The notes under the pieces are model-generated. The model saw only the letters and a list, made by a program, of their open reading frames with translations. It was not told the origin of the DNA and ran no database searches. The translations under genes were made by a program, and so were the position numbers. DNA of 64,000 nucleotides from Clostridium sp. (GTDB taxonomy: Bacteria; Bacillota; Clostridia; Lachnospirales; Lachnospiraceae): positions 62,001-126,000 of the forward strand of contig JAETQD010000007.1 of NCBI GenBank assembly GCA_021770825.1, in the 5' to 3' direction. Shown piece after piece: positions 1 through 8,526 of this stretch (position 1 is the stretch's first letter; each line of letters starts with the position of its first letter).

Positions 1-168
1 GATGCGGTTTTCCAGACCCATAACCACGTCCAGGTTCCGAAGTCCGATATCGGTATCGATCAGAACTACTTTTTCTCCCAGCATGGCAAGGCCGGTTCCG
101 ACATTCGCAGAGGTTGTCGTCTTGCCTACACCCCCTTTACCGGATGTAATCACAATGACTTCACTCAT
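1..168 (-). CDS. minD: Septum site-determining ATPase MinD (N-terminal part, cut by window edge)
   Basis: The first 56 codons of MinD are visible. The protein opens with [18 protein letters not shown], the deviant Walker A motif of the ParA/MinD ATPases, followed by the [13 protein letters not shown] stretch. MinD binds the membrane as an ATP dimer and recruits MinC to block FtsZ ring assembly away from mid-cell. A GGAGG ribosome-binding site lies just ahead of the ATG, and minC is directly upstream, as in other Firmicute minCD pairs. The rest of the gene lies outside the window. Identification is secure from this N-terminus. Confidence 0.95.
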   Translation of the reverse strand, partial: MSEVIVITSGKGGVGKTTTSANVGTGLAMLGEKVVLIDTDIGLRNLDVVMGLENRI

Positions 169-276
169 AAGAATATCCTCCTGTATTCAGTTGTCTTTTG
201 GCGCAGAACGCCGGGGAGCACGGGCAACGCTCTCCCACTTTCCTATTCTACATGAAAAGCAGAAAATTTTCCAGTG

Positions 277-942
277 TTAAATGAAATTTAATGCACTTAA
301 AAAGCTCTTTTTTATGGGTTCGGAACAAATTCGTCCGTTTTCTACAAGAATCATCATGGGGCCCCGGCCCAGAATCCGTCCCTTTTCTGCCTTCTGGAAG
401 GTAAGATCGGAAATTTTTACCTGAGAGGGCGCCATCTCGAAGGCCACCACCACCGAATTTAAGTTTCCGGAGATTCCGGCGCAGACGGAGCCCTTCAGAC
501 TTCCAAGGACAATCACATTGCCCTTGGCCATGACTCTTGCCCCTTTGTCCACATCGCCGATGATCACAATGCTGGCCTCCGACTCCAGAACGTCCCCGTC
601 CCTTAAATTCCCCTTATAGAACTGTCCTGTGTTGGAGGACAGCTCCATAAGCTTTTCGTTCAAGGCCTTCTCACACCGCTCGATGCGGTTGGCATCGGAA
701 TCGATGAGGCAGAGAATCTCGATGTTGGAATACTCTGTAATGGTGTTGACAATGGCAACTTCCTCTTCGGCCGTTAAGTCTCTTCCCTCTAAGGTCAGGG
801 TCATCTGTGCTGAACCCCAGAATCTGGCGGTTTCCCGGAATTTCTTTTCCACTGCCTCCAGAAGCTCTCCGAATGGAAGCTCCGGATCCAGATACACAGT
901 CATTCCGGCTTTGTTCCCCTTTATCACAACGGCATTTCGCAT
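277..942 (-). CDS. minC: Septum site-determining protein MinC
   Basis: A 221-residue protein of normal MinC length. The N-terminal half (about 1-105) is the FtsZ-antagonising domain. The C-terminal half (about 110-221) contains the glycine/valine-rich beta-helix turns (FYKGNLRDGDVLESEASIV and repeats such as GDVDKGARVMAKGNVIVLG) that dimerise and bind MinD. MinC blocks FtsZ polymerisation at the poles. The ATG has an AAGGGGG ribosome-binding site. It sits between PBP2 and minD at the end of the mre/min cluster. Confidence 0.93.
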   Translation of the reverse strand: MRNAVVIKGNKAGMTVYLDPELPFGELLEAVEKKFRETARFWGSAQMTLTLEGRDLTAEEEVAIVNTITEYSNIEILCLIDSDANRIERCEKALNEKLMELSSNTGQFYKGNLRDGDVLESEASIVIIGDVDKGARVMAKGNVIVLGSLKGSVCAGISGNLNSVVVAFEMAPSQVKISDLTFQKAEKGRILGRGPMMILVENGRICSEPIKKSFLSALNFI

Positions 943-965
943 AAAAGAAGCCCCCTTTTGAATCG

Positions 966-3845
966 TTAATCTCCGATTTCCACGTTGGAAACGTTTAAGG
1001 CACTGTTGTTTATGATGTAATCCAAATCCGTATATCCGTAGTAAAAACGGTAAATATTCTTGGCTGCCGTGGCGGCATTGGAAGAAGAATATCCGTAAGG
1101 AATATTTACGGTCACTGCGATCTCCGGGTTCTGGTACGGTGCAAAGGAAACGAAGAATGCATGGTTGATGGTATGGCCGTTTTTTACCTCCTCGGCCGTA
1201 CCGGTCTTTCCGGCAATGTCCACCTCCAGATCGCTGAAAATCCGGTTGGCAGAACCGTCAGAGATTACTTTCCGCATACCGCTCTGCACCACATTCCAGG
1301 TGGAATCGGCAATGTCAATCTTGGACCGGATTTCAGGAGTAAAGTCCTCAAGGAGGTTTCCCTGGGAATCGGTCATTTTGTCCAGAAGACTCAATTTATA
1401 GACGTCTCCACGGTTGGCAACGGCCGTGATGTAGCGGGCAAGCTGCACATTGGAGTAGGAGTTTTTACCCTGTCCGATGGAGGATGCCTCCGGCTTTTCC
1501 GTGGTCATCTGGGGATCCTTTTCGGAAATTTCAATTCCCGATGCCTCGTTTAAACCGAACATGGACGCATACTTCTGGATTTTTTCAATTCCCAGCTCCG
1601 GTGTATAATTTCCGTTTTCATCGGTGGAAAGCCTGTGTCCCATCTCTGCAAAGAACACGTTACAGGAATTCATGATTCCATGCTCCACATCAAGAGGACC
1701 ATGGGAGCCCGGATAAATCCAGCACCGCATATGGGGGGTGATTTCCTGGTATAGTCCCGTACAGGTGATGGTCTCCGAGAGACTTACCGCGCCCTCCTCC
1801 AGGGCGGCAACGGCGATGATGGGCTTAAAGGTGGAGCCCGGCGCCTTCTGGGCCTGGGTGGCATTGTTAAATAAGGGCAAAGACAGGTCGTTATTTAAGC
1901 GGCTGTAATACTCTGCATCCACGGAACCGGAAAACTTATTGTTGTCATAGCTTGGATAGGTCACCAGGGCCTTTACTTCCCCGGTATTCACATCCGTCAC
2001 CACGCAGCTTGCAGAACAGGGGTCCAGGGCAAGCTGGGCCGGAGTGATTTCGATGTCGGAAATTTTCTGCCTGATGAACTGGAAGGCATACTCTTCACCG
2101 TTGGCCTCCAACATCCGCACCTCAGACTCGTCAAAGGCCAGCACATTCTGGGAATAGAGAGCCAGACAGAGTTCTTTTCCGGTGACCGTTCCGTTGTTCA
2201 CCAGATAACGGTAAATTCTCTTGGTGAAAGCACTGTCCGTTTTCAGATCATCCATCACATACTGAATCATGACCTGATATATTTTATCGGCATCGGAATA
2301 TCTGTCTTCCATGTTAAGCTTGGTGGTGTCAATCCAACTGTCGGCAATTCCCTTGTAGAGGTATTCCCTTAGGCTTATGGTATCATCCTTCCAGGCCTTG
2401 TACTCCTCGGAATTCTGGTCAATTTTATCGGTCTCAATAATTCCCTGGTCCACCAGATAGGAATAAATATACTGCATGTAGGCAAACATGTCCTCCGGCA
2501 GATCGGAAAGCCTGGATGCCTGCTCATTTAAAAGCTCTGCCTGGATCACAGATAAAATCTGCTCCCTGGACTGGCTGTATTTGGCATAGATGGTCTTTTC
2601 CACCTGGGACGCCTCAGGAGCGGCAAAAGCGTTCATATCCAGTACATTGTTGTTGATTAACTGGAAATAGGCGTCCTTTACGGGAATGGGAATATTGGAT
2701 GCCTTCTTATAGTCATTTTCATCCAGATCCCGGTTTACTAACTTATCGGTGATCACACCGGCAAGCTGCTGCTCCAGAAGATGATAAATACCGATCTGAA
2801 GCTCTCTGTCAATGGTCAGGTAGATGTCGTGCCCGGCTTCCGGCTCGGTCTGGTCCACAATCTCCAGAATCCGTCCCACACTGTCCACATACATGGTCTG
2901 GGACCCCTTCTTTCCCTGGAGCTCTGCCTCCATGGAGGCCTCGATTCCCGTTTTTCCCACCAGGTCCGTAAGCTCATAGTCCGGATTGATCTCCTTAAGC
3001 TTTCCCAGCTCATCGTCCCAGACCTTCCCGATATAGCCGATGATCGGGGCAAAGTAAATACTGTCATTGTATACGCGGATGGTGGATTTCTCAATTCCCA
3101 CACCCTTTAAATCAGCGGAATTTTCCAGCACATCGGTCATGGTTTCCTTGCTGACGTTGGCGGCAATGGTGGTGGATTCATATTTCCGGTATGCCGTAAA
3201 GCTCATGGTGTACCGGATATTGATGATTCCCAGAGCCTCTTCCTCCGTATAGGAAATGGGATTGCCGTTCTCATCCTTTAACTGGTCCAGTCCATAATAC
3301 TTTATCCTGGCCTCAAAGATTTCCCTGGGTGTCACGTCCGACGGAGTGGAACCATCGGGGTTATCCAGCTCCGAGGTGGATTTTAACCCGTAATAGTCAC
3401 TTAAAAACCTCTTTCTGGCCGTTTCGCTGGTGGTGGTGAAAACCATTTCCCCGGAGGAGTCAAAGCCGACGGAAAATTCTCCCCGAACCTTTTCCCCATG
3501 GCGGTTTAAAATCCGCACCAGCAAAAGCAGCATTCTGTTTTTGTCGTTGGACCTGGGATAGTCGTTGTTGTCCTGGATGGTCACATTGTAGGCCAGCTGG
3601 TTGTAAGCCAGTACGTTTCCGTTCTTGTCGTAAATATTTCCGCGGGTTCCGGCCAGGCTCACTTTTTTTTCCGTCTTTGCCATATAGCTTTCCTGGTACT
3701 CTGCTCCTTCAATAATCTGAAGGTGAAACAACTGGACAGCCAGAACGCCGAACAGAAACACAAACAGGACTCCAAGAATAAACAGCCTGGAACCCACAAG
3801 CTTTTTTAAAAATTCTTTCAGTATCTCCAGTAAGTCTTTAAACAA
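966..3845 (-). CDS. mrdA: Penicillin-binding protein 2 (elongasome transpeptidase), with a large insertion
   Basis: A class B penicillin-binding protein that cross-links peptidoglycan for rod elongation. It has one N-terminal membrane segment (about residues 18-42), a pedestal domain, and the three catalytic motifs: SxxK (STFK, Ser671/Lys674), SxN (SCN, 727-729) and KTG (from 880). The preferred start is a TTG at 3845 that overlaps the mreD stop by 8 bases, with an AGGAG ribosome-binding site ahead; this gives 959 residues. An ATG-like extension to 3914 would overlap mreD much further. Typical PBP2 proteins have about 600-750 residues. The excess is a roughly 230-residue helical insertion (about 370-600) between the IDRELQ strand and the SASCVVTDVNTGEV strand of the transpeptidase domain. 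It is co-transcribed with mreC and mreD. Confidence 0.92.
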   Translation of the reverse strand: MFKDLLEILKEFLKKLVGSRLFILGVLFVFLFGVLAVQLFHLQIIEGAEYQESYMAKTEKKVSLAGTRGNIYDKNGNVLAYNQLAYNVTIQDNNDYPRSNDKNRMLLLLVRILNRHGEKVRGEFSVGFDSSGEMVFTTTSETARKRFLSDYYGLKSTSELDNPDGSTPSDVTPREIFEARIKYYGLDQLKDENGNPISYTEEEALGIINIRYTMSFTAYRKYESTTIAANVSKETMTDVLENSADLKGVGIEKSTIRVYNDSIYFAPIIGYIGKVWDDELGKLKEINPDYELTDLVGKTGIEASMEAELQGKKGSQTMYVDSVGRILEIVDQTEPEAGHDIYLTIDRELQIGIYHLLEQQLAGVITDKLVNRDLDENDYKKASNIPIPVKDAYFQLINNNVLDMNAFAAPEASQVEKTIYAKYSQSREQILSVIQAELLNEQASRLSDLPEDMFAYMQYIYSYLVDQGIIETDKIDQNSEEYKAWKDDTISLREYLYKGIADSWIDTTKLNMEDRYSDADKIYQVMIQYVMDDLKTDSAFTKRIYRYLVNNGTVTGKELCLALYSQNVLAFDESEVRMLEANGEEYAFQFIRQKISDIEITPAQLALDPCSASCVVTDVNTGEVKALVTYPSYDNNKFSGSVDAEYYSRLNNDLSLPLFNNATQAQKAPGSTFKPIIAVAALEEGAVSLSETITCTGLYQEITPHMRCWIYPGSHGPLDVEHGIMNSCNVFFAEMGHRLSTDENGNYTPELGIEKIQKYASMFGLNEASGIEISEKDPQMTTEKPEASSIGQGKNSYSNVQLARYITAVANRGDVYKLSLLDKMTDSQGNLLEDFTPEIRSKIDIADSTWNVVQSGMRKVISDGSANRIFSDLEVDIAGKTGTAEEVKNGHTINHAFFVSFAPYQNPEIAVTVNIPYGYSSSNAATAAKNIYRFYYGYTDLDYIINNSALNVSNVEIGD

Positions 3846-4368
3846 TCGTCGTGTCTCTCCTTTTTTCCATCTCTTCCAGCTTTCTGCTGATAAACAGGAA
3901 TAACCGGTAAACAACGAGGGTGGTCACCACGGTGAATATGGTTTCAGGCAGAATCAGATTCACCAGATAGTAACCAAAACTTAAGCGGCCGCGCACCAGG
4001 AAACCGAACACATACAGATAAAAATTGTATGCCAGATCGTTGAGCACACTAAGGCATAACGGCAGCGTAATGTAGTCTTCATAATAATATTTGGTCCCGA
4101 TTCCGTTCACATAGCCCACCCAGATAAAAATCAGTGTGTGAAATCCCAAAGGACCGCCGGAGGACAAGTCCATAAGAAGTCCTGCCACCAGCCCGTAGCA
4201 CATTCCGGAAGCGCTTCCGCGGATGAATCCAAAAGAGAAAATCAGGATCAGCATCAGATTCGGATACACCGCCAAAAAAGGCATCAGCGGAAACACACAG
4301 GTCTGGACGGAAAAGGCAAGGACAATGAGAATCAGGTTAATGCCAATCTGTTTTAAATTACTATTCAT
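3838..4368 (-). CDS. mreD: Rod shape-determining membrane protein MreD
   Basis: A 176-residue, very hydrophobic protein with about five membrane-spanning segments, matching MreD in size and position between mreC and the PBP2 gene. MreD is an integral membrane part of the elongation machinery. The start chosen is the ATG at 4368, which overlaps the mreC stop codon by 8 bases (GATGAATAG); a longer reading adds only six residues inside mreC. Sequence conservation in this family is low, so the call leans on topology and neighbours. Confidence 0.9.
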   Translation of the reverse strand: MNSNLKQIGINLILIVLAFSVQTCVFPLMPFLAVYPNLMLILIFSFGFIRGSASGMCYGLVAGLLMDLSSGGPLGFHTLIFIWVGYVNGIGTKYYYEDYITLPLCLSVLNDLAYNFYLYVFGFLVRGRLSFGYYLVNLILPETIFTVVTTLVVYRLFLFISRKLEEMEKRRDTTIV

Positions 4369-5203
4369 CAAATTCCGGCCCCGCATCCTTTAAATCCGTA
4401 ATCACCAGTACCTCCTGAAGACGGTCAAATCTGGCCACGGGAATCACATATCCGGATTTCGTCAGATTATCATTGTAATCCACGGTAATATCTGTGGCAT
4501 ATCCGATGAGAATTCCCGGAAGGAACTTTCCGCTGATGTTGGAGGTCACAATCATGTCCCCGTCCTTGATATCATCGTCCTTTTCCATGTAACCCAGATT
4601 CAGTCTGCCTTCATTATAAAGCTTCAGGTCTCCGGTCACCATACAGGTATCTCCGGACTGCTGGGCCATGGCGCTGACCTGGCTGGAATCGTCGATGATG
4701 GCGCGGACTGTCGCATAGTTGGCTCCCACATCGGTGACAATTCCCACAAGACCGCCTCCGGCAATGACATTCATATCTTCCTTGATTCCGTCATCGGAAC
4801 CCTTGTCAATGCGGAAGACAGAAAACCAGTTGCCTGAGTCCTTGGCTATGATGCGGGCACCCACTTTATTGTACTGCATGTACTGGGTATCCAGCTCATA
4901 GAGGTTTCTTAAGCGCTCAAGCTCCATCTGTTCGGCTCTGAGCCTTGTATTTTCCTCTGTCAGCTCATCCACCTGGCTTTTTAACTTCTCATTTTCCTCC
5001 AGAGCGTCCCGCAGGCGGCTTAAATTGCTGGCTTCGTTATAGATACTGCCTCCGACGGCGTTGATTCCCGACTGAATCGGAACCAGCACATATCCCACCG
5101 CATTTCTCAGCGGATTTAACAGGCTGCCGTTTAAGGTGGTAATTCCGATCATGCAGATACAGAAGGCCGACAGACCCAATAAAAAATATCTGGTGTTTTT
5201 CAT
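4361..5203 (-). CDS. mreC: Rod shape-determining protein MreC
   Basis: A 280-residue MreC. It has an N-terminal membrane anchor (about 7-27), a coiled coil (about 65-100, rich in E, L and K), then the two beta-barrel domains, with GGGLVGIVTDVG and a VTSNISGKFLPGILIG stretch typical of the family. MreC links the cytoplasmic MreB filaments to extracellular PBPs. It is the second gene of radC-mreC-mreD-PBP2-minC-minD. mreB does not lie between radC and mreC, unlike in Bacillus subtilis, so it must be encoded elsewhere or absent. Confidence 0.93.
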   Translation of the reverse strand: MKNTRYFLLGLSAFCICMIGITTLNGSLLNPLRNAVGYVLVPIQSGINAVGGSIYNEASNLSRLRDALEENEKLKSQVDELTEENTRLRAEQMELERLRNLYELDTQYMQYNKVGARIIAKDSGNWFSVFRIDKGSDDGIKEDMNVIAGGGLVGIVTDVGANYATVRAIIDDSSQVSAMAQQSGDTCMVTGDLKLYNEGRLNLGYMEKDDDIKDGDMIVTSNISGKFLPGILIGYATDITVDYNDNLTKSGYVIPVARFDRLQEVLVITDLKDAGPEFDE

Positions 5204-5205
5204 AG

Positions 5206-5907
5206 TTACAAAATTCCCCGTTCTTTCAGGCTCACATAGGAAGTATCCCCTATTATGATGTGGTCTAACAATGGAATTCCCATTAATTTTCCGGCTTCCG
5301 CCACCCGCCTGGTAAAAAGGCAGTCCTCTTCGCTTGGCGAAGCATCGCCGCTGGGGTGGTTGTGGAGCAGAATAATGGCGGCTCCCCGGTACCGGAGCGC
5401 TTCAATGAATAATTCCCTGGGAGTGGCCAGGGAGGCATTTACGGTTCCTTTGGAAATATCCACATCCTTAAGGAGTATGTTTTTTGTATTCAAAATCAGA
5501 AGCTTCAAGTGCTCCTGCTCCATATGGCGCATCTCTTCCATATAATAATCGGCGATCACCGCAGGATGGCAGCAGGAAAACTCCTCTCCTGTCCTGGCGG
5601 CCTTCCAGATTCTTTTGGACAGCTCGCCGATGGAGGCAAGCTGGATGGCCTTTACCTTGCCGATCCCCCGGATTTCCCGGTAGTCCGGCAGCGTGTGATG
5701 AAGGAGTCCGGGAAGTCCCGGGGGATCCCCCAGTTTTAAAATCTCCTCCGCCAGGTCCCTGGCGGAGGCCTTCCTTGCTCCGGTTCTTAGGATCACGGAT
5801 AATAACTCCGCATCCGATAAGCTTTCCACTCCGTACTCCATGGCCTTTTCATAGGGCCTTTCTGAAGCCGGAAGTGTTTTCATGGTTTTTACTGGTTCCT
5901 GTTTCAT
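5206..5907 (-). CDS. radC: RadC/JAMM-domain family protein
   Basis: A RadC-family protein (DUF2466). It has an N-terminal helix-hairpin-helix region (LSDAELLSVILRTG, then IRGIGKVKAIQL) and a C-terminal JAB1/MPN-like domain with the metal-binding signature HNHPSGDASPSEED. Despite the name, the old radiation-repair role is not supported and the molecular function is uncertain. A TTG at 5937 would extend the gene. The ATG at 5907 is preferred because AGGTGG lies six bases ahead of it; this gives 233 residues, the usual size. It begins the mre/min gene string. Confidence 0.88.
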   Translation of the reverse strand: MKQEPVKTMKTLPASERPYEKAMEYGVESLSDAELLSVILRTGARKASARDLAEEILKLGDPPGLPGLLHHTLPDYREIRGIGKVKAIQLASIGELSKRIWKAARTGEEFSCCHPAVIADYYMEEMRHMEQEHLKLLILNTKNILLKDVDISKGTVNASLATPRELFIEALRYRGAAIILLHNHPSGDASPSEEDCLFTRRVAEAGKLMGIPLLDHIIIGDTSYVSLKERGIL

Positions 5908-5959
5908 TTGTTCCACCTGGCCTTTCCGGCTCTCCAAGTACCTTAAGGCCCCCAGATGT

Positions 5960-6211
5960 TTAAATGAAATGGTATGTAAGGATGGCGATGATTACGCCGA
6001 TAATGCTTGCCATGGTAATCCGGATGCTGAGTCCGAAGGTAATGACAAGGATGCCGAAATTCAAAACTAACGGGTCATTGAGTCCGAAGGACTGGCCGAA
6101 GTTCAGCCAGGAAAGTCCTGCGACTCCCTTTGTCATTTCCCCGATAAAGCCGCCCAGAACAATGCCGGATAATAGCATAAGCAAAAGTACCCAGGAATTC
6201 TTTCCTCTCAT
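5960..6211 (-). CDS. DUF4321 small membrane protein
   Basis: An 83-residue protein with an N-terminal hydrophobic segment (SWVLLLMLLSGIVLGGFIGE) and a second one near the C-terminus (ILVITFGLSIRITMASIIGVI). This two-helix pattern with a glycine-rich first helix matches the DUF4321 family, common in Clostridia next to radC/mre genes. Function unknown. The ATG at 6211 follows AGGTGGAG; the longer reading to 6271 adds residues without a ribosome-binding site. Confidence 0.75.
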   Translation of the reverse strand: MRGKNSWVLLLMLLSGIVLGGFIGEMTKGVAGLSWLNFGQSFGLNDPLVLNFGILVITFGLSIRITMASIIGVIIAILTYHFI

Positions 6212-6287
6212 GGCTCTCCACCTCTCATTGGAATAGTAACAAATTATATCATATTTTCCCAGGGAACACAATGTACCGAAAAAGATT

Positions 6288-7568
6288 TTACAAATTCACA
6301 ATGCCTGCGTCCGAAAGCTTCTGGAGGGACATTAAGATTCCAAGCTTTGCATGGTACCAGGTCAGTCCGCCCTGGAAGTATACGGCATAGGGCGGCTTAA
6401 TGGGACCGTCGGCAGAAAGCTCAATGGACGAGCCCTGGACAAAGGCGCCTGCTGCCATGATCACATCGGAATCGTATCCCGGCATGGCCCACGGTTCCGG
6501 GGTCACGAAGCTGTCCACAGGAGCAGCCGTCTGGATTCCCTCGCAGAACTTAATGACGCCCTCTGCGGTTCCGAACGTGATGGCCTGGATAATGTCATGG
6601 CGGCTTTCACTGCCGTTTGGAACCACTGAAAATCCCAGCTTTTCATAGACATTGGCGGCAAAAATCGCACCTTTTAAGGCACCGGCCACCACCGTGGGAG
6701 CCAGAAACAGTCCCTGGTACAGAGACTGGCTGACGCCTAAGCTTGCGCCCACTTCCTTTCCAAGTCCGGGCGCCGTCAGGCGGTAGGCCGCCCGCTCAAT
6801 GCAGTCTTTCCTTCCCACAATATATCCGCCGATGGGGGCCAGTCCGCCTCCCGGATTTTTGATCAGGGAACCGACGATCATGTCCGCTCCCACATCGGTG
6901 GGCTCCATGGTCTCCACAAATTCGCCGTAGCAGTTGTCCACCATGCAGATCACATCAGGCTTGATTCCCTTAATGAAAGCAATCAGCTCCCCAATACGCT
7001 TCACTGACAGTGTGGGTCTTGTGGCATAGCCCTTGGAACGCTGGATTTCAACCAGCTTCGTTTTATCGTTTATGGCCTTTTTGATATTTTCATAGTCAAA
7101 ATCTCCGTTTTCCAGCAAATCCACCTGGCGGTAGGTGATTCCGAATTCCTTTAAGGAACCAACGGAATCCCGGATACCGATGACCTCCTCCAGGGTATCA
7201 TAGGGCTTTCCCACGGGAGAAAGAATCTCATCTCCCGGCCGGAGATTTCCGGAAAGCGCCACCGTTAAGGCATGGGTTCCGGAAATAAGCTGCGGCCGCA
7301 CCAGAGCGTCCTCTCCATGGAAAGCTTTCGCATACACCTCCTCCAGGGTGTCGCGCCCCATATCGTTATATCCGTAACCTGTGGTTCCGGCAAAGTGGAT
7401 ATCGCTGACCCTGGCCTCCTGCATGGCCTTAATTACCTTAAGCTGGTTGAATTCGGCCACCTGATCAATGGCCTGGAAGCGTTCCTTTAAGGATTCCTCC
7501 ACGTCCTTTGTAAATTGAAGGACCTGCCCGGAAATTCCGAGCTGTCCGTACATTTCAGTCAATTCCAT
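6288..7568 (-). CDS. ynbB: PLP-dependent methionine gamma-lyase/aluminium-resistance family enzyme (YnbB type)
   Basis: A 426-residue fold-type I PLP enzyme of the YnbB / Alr (aluminium resistance) family, related to cystathionine beta-lyase and methionine gamma-lyase. Visible features are the TTGYGYND motif near residue 62, the SGTHALTVAL stretch that would cradle the cofactor, DNCYGEFVE (cofactor-ring aspartate) and GSLIKNPGGG, where the lysine is the likely Schiff-base residue. The substrate is unknown. The gene follows miaA by four bases, an order that recurs in Bacilli and Clostridia, although no metabolic link is evident. Confidence 0.85.
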   Translation of the reverse strand: MELTEMYGQLGISGQVLQFTKDVEESLKERFQAIDQVAEFNQLKVIKAMQEARVSDIHFAGTTGYGYNDMGRDTLEEVYAKAFHGEDALVRPQLISGTHALTVALSGNLRPGDEILSPVGKPYDTLEEVIGIRDSVGSLKEFGITYRQVDLLENGDFDYENIKKAINDKTKLVEIQRSKGYATRPTLSVKRIGELIAFIKGIKPDVICMVDNCYGEFVETMEPTDVGADMIVGSLIKNPGGGLAPIGGYIVGRKDCIERAAYRLTAPGLGKEVGASLGVSQSLYQGLFLAPTVVAGALKGAIFAANVYEKLGFSVVPNGSESRHDIIQAITFGTAEGVIKFCEGIQTAAPVDSFVTPEPWAMPGYDSDVIMAAGAFVQGSSIELSADGPIKPPYAVYFQGGLTWYHAKLGILMSLQKLSDAGIVNL

Positions 7569-7572
7569 ACCG

Positions 7573-8526
7573 TTACTCCTTTACAATTCCCCGTTTTTTC
7601 AAATCCTCGATCATCCAGTCAAGGATTCTCTCCCGGTCACAGGAAAATTCCCCCTGGTCAATCCAGGTCACATCCCGCTCCCTCTTAAACCAGGTAAGCT
7701 GCCGCTTGGCAAAATGCCTGGTGTCGCGTTTTAAAATATAAACGGCCTCCTCAAGGCTTAAATTTCCATTTAAGTAGTCCAGCATTTCCTTGTAACCCAG
7801 TCCCTGCATGGACACCATATCCCTGGTGCAGCCCATGGCCTTCAGCTTTCTCACTTCCTCTTCCAGTCCGTCAGAAAGCATCTGATCCACCCGGGCATCA
7901 ATGCGCTCATATAAACGTGCCCGGTCCATATTTAACACATAGTAGGCAAAGGCATAGGGTGACTCCTTTTTCCTCTCCGCCTCGTTGTGGTCAGAAATCC
8001 GTTTTCCCGTCTTCTCATAAAACTCCAGGGCACGAATCACCCGCTTTATGTTGTTTTCATGGATGGCTTCGGCCGAGGGCGGGTCCACTTTTTCAAGCAT
8101 CTCATGGAGAACTCCGGGCCCCTGTTCCTTTGCCAGTGTTTCCAGGCTGTGCCGGTAATCCATATCCCCGTCATTTTCCGTAAAATCCACATCATAAAGC
8201 AGCGCCTGGATATAAAACCCCGTGCCTCCGGCCACAATAGGAATATGGCCGTTTTGATATATTTTTTCCATGGCTTCTGCAGCCATCTCCTTAAAGGTCA
8301 CCACATTGAAAGCATCCTCCGGTTCCAATACGTCAATCAAATGGTGGAGGACGCCGTCCATCTCTTCTTTTGTCACCTTGGCAGAACCCACATCCATGTG
8401 GCGGTATACCTGCATGGAATCGGCGCTTATGATCTCACCGCCAATCCGCTTCGCCAGCATCACGGAAAGGGCTGTCTTTCCCGAGGCTGTGGGACCCGTC
8501 AGAATAATCAAAGGCTGTTTCATCAT
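7573..8526 (-). CDS. miaA: tRNA dimethylallyltransferase MiaA
   Basis: A 317-residue MiaA with the P-loop GPTASGKTALS (about 11-21), the DSMQVYRHMDVGSAK motif, the GGTGFYIQALL motif and the KRDTRHFAKRQLTWFKR C-terminal signature. It transfers dimethylallyl from DMAPP to A37 of tRNAs reading UNN codons, making i6A. MiaB, encoded by the same string of genes at 14575-15996, then adds the methylthio group. Its ATG overlaps the mutL stop by four bases (ATGA), so translation is probably coupled. Confidence 0.96.
   Translation of the reverse strand: MMKQPLIILTGPTASGKTALSVMLAKRIGGEIISADSMQVYRHMDVGSAKVTKEEMDGVLHHLIDVLEPEDAFNVVTFKEMAAEAMEKIYQNGHIPIVAGGTGFYIQALLYDVDFTENDGDMDYRHSLETLAKEQGPGVLHEMLEKVDPPSAEAIHENNIKRVIRALEFYEKTGKRISDHNEAERKKESPYAFAYYVLNMDRARLYERIDARVDQMLSDGLEEEVRKLKAMGCTRDMVSMQGLGYKEMLDYLNGNLSLEEAVYILKRDTRHFAKRQLTWFKRERDVTWIDQGEFSCDRERILDWMIEDLKKRGIVKE

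Noticed and set aside
2-280. Plus-strand ORF at the window start
   Set aside because: It is the complement of minD and the minD-minC spacer; the minus strand shows a clear MinD.
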